A stretch of DNA of 10,420 nucleotides. Origin: an uncultured Clostridia bacterium. GTDB taxonomy: Bacteria; Bacillota; Clostridia; Christensenellales; CAG-314. Below, piece after piece: positions 6,043 to 10,420 of this stretch. Below the pieces are notes generated by a model. The model was given only the letters and a program-made list of their open reading frames with translations, was not told the DNA's origin and did not search any database. Position numbers and translations under genes: made by a program. The DNA is taken from the NCBI GenBank assembly GCA_934294965.1, contig CAKRAM010000024.1, positions 1 to 10,420 on the forward strand. Reading direction: 5' to 3'. Every line of letters begins with the position of its first letter. Positions within the stretch are counted from its first letter, which is position 1.

Positions 6043-9000
6043 CTAGAACAAGGTTCTATCTGCCAGCAGCGATTTTGCGTCGCCGAAAACGGAATCCACC
6101 AAGCGAATATCAAAGGTGCCTACGGCGCTTATTCCGCTCATATCCAACAGCGCAACGCTTCCGTACAGGGACGTGAAGTTTGCGTTTTCGTCATGGTCGA
6201 TAAAAATATCCGCCTGCCCAAGCACGCTGTCGATGGATTTCAAATCCAATTTTACGTTGTACGTCGGCTCGGAGTAGGTGTAGTTCAGCAAAACGTCGTC
6301 TATGCCGTATGCCGCTTTACTTTCTTCTTTTATTGCGCCCACGATTGCCTCGTTAATTTTGGACGAAAAGTTTATCATCGGCAAAACGTAATCGAACGGG
6401 TTGGCGGCAAATTCCGCCTCGCTTACGGTTACGTCGTAACTGCATTTGCCGTAGTAGTCCTGATCCAAAACCAATTTGTTGGAGCGGAATCCCGCGTGCA
6501 AAATTTTTTTGGAGCACTCCGAAGCGTACTTGTTGCAAATGGTGCACCATTTAATTTTGTTGAGCGAATTGCGTTTTACGGTAATTTGCCCGCTTGCTCC
6601 GTTGTAGAACAGGTAGGAATCGCCGCCGACGTCGTCAAACGCAATTGCCGTGAAATCCGAAAGTTCTCCGCGGGACAATTTTGCAGCAATGTACACAACG
6701 TCATTGCCGCTTGTGTCCTTTTCCACATCGATGCGAACGTCCAAACCAAGTTCCACGTCGGCTTTGACAATCGACAGGGCGTTCAAGGTTACCGGCACTT
6801 TGCCCGTCAGACGGAAACTCGTGCGTTTTGCCGTGTTTACGAGGGATTGCAAAAGCGTGTCGATGCTATCCAGCCGAATGTGTGCTGCGTTAACGTCGTA
6901 TGCTTCGTCCACGGTTTGGGCAGACGGTTGTTCGCCAACTTTTGCGGCAATGGAAAGATTGCCGATTGTAACCGCCGTTTCGTCCGATTGGCGCACCGAC
7001 AGCCGCACTTGTCCGTCCTGCGGCATGGAAAGCATAATATCCAATTTGCCGAGTCCGTCAAGAAGCGACGACGCGTCTACGGAAAGAGTTAACGTTTTGC
7101 CGTTGTTACGGTCGTAACTTAGGTGTGAAAGCAACGAAGAAAGTTTTATCAAATTTGCAACGTCGAAGTCGTTTTCCAACAATTCTCCCAGTTGAGGAAT
7201 TGCCTCTTTCAGTTCAGGCAAGCGTTTTTCAAAGCAATCGGTCAGCGCGTTCAAACCTATGGAGAATTTCAAATCGCTTGACGGATTGACAAGGTCGTTT
7301 ATCGTCAAGTACAGCGTGCTTGGACTTTGTTCGTTTGCAAATGTCAGCGCGCCGCCAAACGCAAGTTGCTTGGTTGTTGTCGTACCGTCCGAATAAGTGC
7401 AGGTCAAACTTAAATTATCCGCATTTAGCACGATTTTTTCTTTTGTCAGGTACAACCGCAATTGTATTTGCTCGGTTTGATAGATTGTGCCGTTTATCGT
7501 TAGACTTATCGGTTGAATGTCTATGAGCCAAGATTTGTTCAGCAATTCGCCGCTATCCGAACGCACACGGGTAAGTTCGCCGAAAACGTCCGCATAGTCC
7601 AACAACACCGCGCAAGCGTCCACATAGTCGCCTTCGTCCGTGTTCAACAACTCAATTGTTTTGTCCTGTGCGGAAAGCACCAATTCTATTCCGCCAACGC
7701 CCACCGTTGCGCTTTGGAAAGCATACTTGCCGTCAACTTGCTCGGCGCCGACAAACTCGGCTTTTACGCAAAGTTGTCCAAGGTTAAGTTCCATTCCGAC
7801 AACCGCTTTGCCGTCGGCAAATTCCAACGTCATTGCGTCCATAAGTGAGGAAGTGTCGAAATCGGCAAAATCAAAATCGCTTGACGGAATTTGCGTGTTC
7901 GCAAAACGATTGACCGCTTGCATAATGTCATCAACCGACGAACGCAATTTTACGCCGTTAACCGCCGCAAAAATGTTGTCGTTTACATAAGTTACTCGCA
8001 ATCCGTTTGCCGTGAGCGAGGAAAACGTGGTTTTTGCAAGATCTTGCAGGTTCAATACTAGCGTTACGTCCGCCTCTATCGGCAATCCGCTAACTTGTGT
8101 GGACAAACGCGCATTGAGAGGCGCGCCTTGCAAATAGCCCTCGAACATATTCATAAGTACGTCCAACGGTTCGGGTTCGGCAGGTTCGTCGGGAAGTACC
8201 GGCGCGGGAAGTTTGCCGTCGTTATCGTCGCCGCTTGGGGGCGCAACGGAAAAATCTACGTAATTGCGGTAAAAGTCGTAACAGGGAAGTTGCTCAAAAC
8301 TTTTGATTTGCCCGACGTCGCTAAACACTTCGGTCATGCTTTCCTTGCAGGGAGTGCCGCCGGCAATGGGAACGTTGTATTCGCAATCGGTAGAGAGCGT
8401 ATGCACAACCCAATTTTCATCCATAGACACGGTTATAACCGCCTTTTGGAAAGTAGCAAAATTTTTGGAGCCGCTGTTTGTTCGCATTTCGTACAACAGA
8501 TACGCCGTTGCCTTTTGATTGTCCAAAACGTAGGAGAACGTATACAAGCCGCTTTGTTCGTCATAGCCGTCGAATGTTGCGGAAACGATTGTTTCGTCGT
8601 TGAGAATGTAGCCGCTAAGCCCGTTGCCGCGTTGTCCGTACCTGTTGACGAAATCTTCCTTATTTAGTTCCGTCGGAGAGCCGCTCGGCCAATCTATATC
8701 CGACACCGAGTTGACTTTTGTTGCCAAACGATACAAATATTTGTCGCCGTGAGCCAAACGCTCGTCGCCCATTTTTACCAATCCGTAACTGGATGACTGT
8801 TTATACACGGTACTGCCCTTGACAACGCGCGTTGCAATGATGTCCTGCGTGACGGAAAATCCCACCTTGGTGGAAACCGTCTTGCCTACGGAAGTGCTTC
8901 TAAAACTGCCTGCCTCGGCAAGCACACCGTTGGCAATGTACAGATTTTGCTTTGGATCGTTCAGGTAGTCGGCAACGGTTTTATCCGCAGGGCACAGCGA

Positions 9001-9159
9001 AGTTCCGTCGTTAGTGTTGTCCGGAGGGGCAACGTCGGTAGTTCCGCCGGAAGGTCCCAAAAACGTAAACGCGCCGAAAACGGCAGTTCCCGCAAGTACT
9101 GCGGAAACGATGCAAATCATCACTTTCTTTTTTGTCCAATGCGTAAAAAAGTTTATCAT
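6043..9159 (-). CDS. very large exported protein of unknown function
   Basis: This 1038-residue protein belongs to no family I recognise. A basic start is followed by a hydrophobic segment (about 13-34) that serves as a signal peptide or membrane anchor; there is no lipobox cysteine and no C-terminal LPXTG. An N-terminal region (about 60-300) is separated by a proline- and acid-rich linker (about 303-334) from a long region full of alternating hydrophobic/polar strands, suggesting beta-rich lipid-binding-like or adhesin-like domains. Two stretches, from about 334 and about 762, share an L/I-D-x-L helix followed by similar strands and may be repeats. A cysteine cluster C872-X2-C875-X6-C882 with H888 and C906 could bind metal or form disulfides. 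The ATG at 9159 is supported by AAAAGGAAA at 9172-9164. The gene is single, has its own promoter, and is divergent from a membrane-bound regulator gene. Codon use resembles its neighbours. Confidence 0.82.
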   Translation of the reverse strand: MINFFTHWTKKKVMICIVSAVLAGTAVFGAFTFLGPSGGTTDVAPPDNTNDGTSLCPADKTVADYLNDPKQNLYIANGVLAEAGSFRSTSVGKTVSTKVGFSVTQDIIATRVVKGSTVYKQSSSYGLVKMGDERLAHGDKYLYRLATKVNSVSDIDWPSGSPTELNKEDFVNRYGQRGNGLSGYILNDETIVSATFDGYDEQSGLYTFSYVLDNQKATAYLLYEMRTNSGSKNFATFQKAVITVSMDENWVVHTLSTDCEYNVPIAGGTPCKESMTEVFSDVGQIKSFEQLPCYDFYRNYVDFSVAPPSGDDNDGKLPAPVLPDEPAEPEPLDVLMNMFEGYLQGAPLNARLSTQVSGLPIEADVTLVLNLQDLAKTTFSSLTANGLRVTYVNDNIFAAVNGVKLRSSVDDIMQAVNRFANTQIPSSDFDFADFDTSSLMDAMTLEFADGKAVVGMELNLGQLCVKAEFVGAEQVDGKYAFQSATVGVGGIELVLSAQDKTIELLNTDEGDYVDACAVLLDYADVFGELTRVRSDSGELLNKSWLIDIQPISLTINGTIYQTEQIQLRLYLTKEKIVLNADNLSLTCTYSDGTTTTKQLAFGGALTFANEQSPSTLYLTINDLVNPSSDLKFSIGLNALTDCFEKRLPELKEAIPQLGELLENDFDVANLIKLSSLLSHLSYDRNNGKTLTLSVDASSLLDGLGKLDIMLSMPQDGQVRLSVRQSDETAVTIGNLSIAAKVGEQPSAQTVDEAYDVNAAHIRLDSIDTLLQSLVNTAKRTSFRLTGKVPVTLNALSIVKADVELGLDVRIDVEKDTSGNDVVYIAAKLSRGELSDFTAIAFDDVGGDSYLFYNGASGQITVKRNSLNKIKWCTICNKYASECSKKILHAGFRSNKLVLDQDYYGKCSYDVTVSEAEFAANPFDYVLPMINFSSKINEAIVGAIKEESKAAYGIDDVLLNYTYSEPTYNVKLDLKSIDSVLGQADIFIDHDENANFTSLYGSVALLDMSGISAVGTFDIRLVDSVFGDAKSLLADRTLF

Positions 9160-9240
9160 TGTTTTCCTTTTCGCAACAGATTGTCGGTTGCAAGTTGTTT
9201 TCTATTTTTAGGAGAACGGTAGATTGAAACCGGTTTTGCC

Positions 9241-9333
9241 TACGGCAATCATTCTCCGAGTTTCTTTGCTGCGCAAAAAAGCAATCATTGTGAATTTGCG
9301 CACGGCGTGCGTCGGGTTTGCCGGCAAGCCGTA
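9241..9333 (-). promoter_or_regulatory. structured leader of the large exported-protein gene
   Basis: Inverted repeats share a centre near 9287: TACGGC (9241-9246) with GCCGTA (9328-9333), and TGCGCAAA (9270-9277) with TTTGCGCA (9295-9302). Nearby are CGCAC/GTGCG (9299-9311) and a perfect palindrome TTGCCGGCAA (9318-9327) that covers the predicted transcript start near 9326. A 9-bp direct repeat, GCAATCATT, occurs at 9245-9253 and 9281-9289. Most of this lies in the 165-base untranslated leader, so it could be a cis-acting RNA element, an operator region, or a dispersed palindromic repeat. No known riboswitch is recognised. The rest of the 9160-9492 gap holds promoters and no convincing gene. 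Confidence 0.4.
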
Positions 9334-9361
9334 TTTTACGCTTTTTGATAAAATTATTCAA
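9333..9361 (-). promoter_or_regulatory. promoter of the large exported-protein gene
   Basis: On the minus strand, TTGAAT (9361-9356), a 17-bp spacer and TAAAAT (9338-9333) match the sigma-A consensus at four and five of six positions. The predicted start is near 9326, giving a leader of about 165 bases. Confidence 0.68.
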
Positions 9362-9440
9362 TCCAAAAGCCGCCAAAACGGGTATCGCAAATCAAAAAGG
9401 AACTCTATGCGTGAGAACTACCACTCTCCGAATAGGAGAA

Positions 9441-9457
9441 TTTGCCCGTTTTTGCCC
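9441..9457 (+). promoter_or_regulatory. tandem TTTGCCC repeats next to the regulator promoter
   Basis: TTTGCCC occurs at 9441-9447 and 9451-9457, a 10-bp period, ending exactly where the -35 box begins. Just upstream is the inverted repeat TCTCC-GAATA-GGAGA (9425-9439). Either could be an operator, for example for self-control by the Cro/C1-type protein encoded downstream. This is inference from position. Confidence 0.35.
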
Positions 9458-9486
9458 TTGACAAAGCGTAAAGCAGGCTGTATTAT
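9458..9486 (+). promoter_or_regulatory. near-consensus promoter of the membrane-bound regulator gene
   Basis: A perfect TTGACA (9458-9463), a 17-bp spacer and TATTAT (9481-9486) form the best promoter in the window. Transcription should begin about 9492-9494, which is the start codon itself, so the message is predicted to be leaderless. Confidence 0.85.
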
Positions 9487-9492
9487 GTACTT

Positions 9493-10119
9493 ATGGAAAA
9501 CAATCTTGAACAAAACACAAATACCAACATCCAACAAAACATTGCAATCAACATAAAAACGTTGCGGCAGCAAATCGGGCTGAAACAATCAGAATTGGGA
9601 GAAAAAATTGCCTACAGCGACAAAACCGTAAGCAAGTGGGAAAACGGCAGTTCCGTGCCGGACATAAACGCGTTGAACGCGCTTGCCGACGTTTTCGGAC
9701 TGACCGTGGACGACCTTATACGCCCAAACGCATCCGACAAGTTGAACACCAAATCCAAACAGGAAGACAAGGAAAACCGCTCCAACGAAATTGCAATGGT
9801 TTGTTTGAGCGTGCTTTCGGTATATATGGGCGCGATGTTCGTCTACTTTGCCCTTTGGCTGATAAAAGGCATAAGTTTTTGGCAAATTTTCGTTTGGGCA
9901 GTTTGCCCCAGCGCACTGATAGTATATCGCTTCAACAGGATAAACAGCAACGTCAAGTGGGTAAACACTCTTACGTTGAGCATTTTTTTGTGGTCGCTGA
10001 TTACCGCGTTATTTTTGCAATTGCTCAAATTCCGTATGTGGCCGTTGTTCTTTTTGGGCATACCCACCGAAGCGATGATTGTCATTTCCACTCTTTTCCG
10101 CAAAAAAAAGCGCAAGTAG
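9493..10119 (+). CDS. membrane-anchored Cro/C1-type (XRE) transcriptional regulator
   Basis: This 208-residue protein joins an N-terminal helix-turn-helix of the Cro/C1 type (about 18-73; LRQQIGLKQSELGEKI...KTVSKWENG, ending VDDLI) to four predicted membrane helices (about 101-123, 128-146, 157-177 and 182-202) and a basic tail RKKKRK. The family architecture is common in Bacillota and suggests a DNA-binding protein held at the membrane, perhaps answering membrane state. The ATG at 9493 is the only usable start: an in-frame TAA sits at 9469-9471, only a CTG lies between, and the next Met is at residue 102, inside the first membrane helix. No ribosome site precedes it, in keeping with a leaderless message. 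It is divergent from the large exported-protein gene, a likely target by position only. Confidence 0.9.
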   Translation: MENNLEQNTNTNIQQNIAINIKTLRQQIGLKQSELGEKIAYSDKTVSKWENGSSVPDINALNALADVFGLTVDDLIRPNASDKLNTKSKQEDKENRSNEIAMVCLSVLSVYMGAMFVYFALWLIKGISFWQIFVWAVCPSALIVYRFNRINSNVKWVNTLTLSIFLWSLITALFLQLLKFRMWPLFFLGIPTEAMIVISTLFRKKKRK

Positions 10120-10124
10120 CGGCA

Positions 10125-10153
10125 TTGCCGACCTGCGCATAAAAATTTATATA
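10125..10153 (+). promoter_or_regulatory. possible promoter of a downstream non-coding RNA
   Basis: TTGCCG (10125-10130), a 17-bp spacer and TATATA (10148-10153) form a moderate sigma-A-type match just after the regulator stop codon. The predicted start is near 10160. In AT-rich sequence such matches arise by chance, so this is tentative. Confidence 0.25.
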
Positions 10154-10159
10154 CCCTAC

Positions 10160-10346
10160 GAAGTTGAGTTTTGAAACAAGTTCAAAATTTGCCAAATCCT
10201 TGCGGATTTGTTGTAAAAACCGGCGTTTTTGTACTTCGAGTATGTAAAATTGTCAGTTTACCATAAAAATACGCCTCGCACGATTTCAGGTGAAACTTCC
10301 TATACTACACATCTTCTTACGACGGCTAAAACAGCCGTCGTTTTTT
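10160..10346 (+). ncRNA. candidate structured non-coding RNA or 3' UTR
   Basis: About 190 bases without a convincing ORF contain successive hairpins: TTTTGAA/TTCAAAA (10169-10187, 7 bp), CAAATCC/GGATTTG (10193-10210, 7 bp), AAAAAC/GTTTTT (10215-10230) and TACT/AGTA just after, then the terminator at 10319-10346. With the possible promoter upstream this could be an independent small RNA. It could equally be a long 3' untranslated region of the regulator message or a leader ending in an attenuator for a gene beyond the window. No known RNA family is recognised. Confidence 0.25.
10319..10346 (+). terminator. perfect Rho-independent terminator
   Basis: ACGACGGCT (10319-10327) and AGCCGTCGT (10333-10341) form a perfect 9-bp stem around AAAAC, followed by five further Ts. 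There is no T-run on the other strand, so it works on plus-strand RNA: the regulator message or a separate small RNA. Confidence 0.9.
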
Positions 10347-10420
10347 GACCTTATTTGTTCCGTGAAACTGTTGTCAAGAAAGTTTGGCAACCTTAATCAG
10401 GTTTGTGCCTATGCCAGCCC

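Noticed and set aside
6193..7092. 299-residue plus-strand open frame inside the large exported-protein gene
   Set aside because: It is an antisense shadow of a continuous 1038-codon gene that has a promoter, ribosome site and export signal. Its composition is not protein-like and it has no ribosome site.
9011..9376. 121-residue minus-strand open frame overlapping the start of the large exported-protein gene
   Set aside because: It spans the predicted promoter and leader and overlaps the well-supported start in another frame; basic, Cys/Arg-rich shadow translation.
9224..9556. 110-residue plus-strand open frame across the divergent control region
   Set aside because: It runs through two promoters and inverted repeats and overlaps the regulator gene in another frame. 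Its Lys/Arg/Asn-rich product has no ribosome site or domain.
10372..10377. Perfect TTGACA on the minus strand near the right edge
   Set aside because: The best -10 at proper spacing is only about TAAGGT, and no minus-strand gene lies downstream.
10374..10418. Possible C-terminal end of a minus-strand gene entering from the right (AGIGTNLIKVAKLS then stop)
   Set aside because: Only 14 codons are visible, no terminator with a T-run follows on that strand, and a TTGACA on the same bases competes with coding. Too short to support.

Overview
The window looks like a chromosomal segment of a moderately AT-rich, Gram-positive-type bacterium, most likely a Bacillota/Clostridia lineage. This is inferred from strong AGGAG-type ribosome sites, sigma-A-type promoters, Rho-independent terminators, clostridial-style signalling proteins and many genes of unknown function. 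The species cannot be named from the sequence.

Layout. (1) 1-3433, plus strand: a thioredoxin gene, then a probable three-gene unit encoding a secreted or membrane-anchored acidic, cysteine-containing protein with an internal duplication, an OmpR/PhoB-type response regulator and a HAMP-less sensor kinase. It is closed by a strong terminator. An exact tandem 11-bp repeat and an extended -10 element precede the unit. The tandem 11-bp pattern is the kind of site PhoB-type regulators bind, so self-control of the unit is plausible. (2) 3434-4030: a decayed gene remnant on the minus strand, with a good start site but interrupted by a stop and frameshifts. (3) 4031-5880, minus strand: a complete PAS-like/GGDEF/EAL protein with its own promoter and terminator. 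The GGDEF site is degenerate and the EAL site is intact, so it is probably a cyclic-di-GMP phosphodiesterase. (4) 5881-6042: a long imperfect inverted repeat that probably works as a two-way terminator between minus-strand genes. (5) 6043-9361, minus strand: a 1038-residue exported protein of unknown function with a clear promoter and a 165-base leader that can fold. (6) 9362-10346, plus strand: a divergent gene for a membrane-bound Cro/C1-type regulator, apparently made from a leaderless mRNA. It is followed by a hairpin-rich non-coding stretch ending in a perfect terminator. The last 74 bases hold no supportable gene.

How the parts may fit together. The first block reads as a cell-envelope signalling module whose exported protein is either the target or an accessory of the two-component pair. 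The right-hand block pairs a large surface protein with a divergent membrane-bound repressor-like protein, an arrangement that suggests control of the former by the latter. Neither link is shown directly by the sequence. The most notable points are the duplicated Cys-rich exported protein with its kinase/regulator pair, the leaderless regulator, and the folded non-coding regions.
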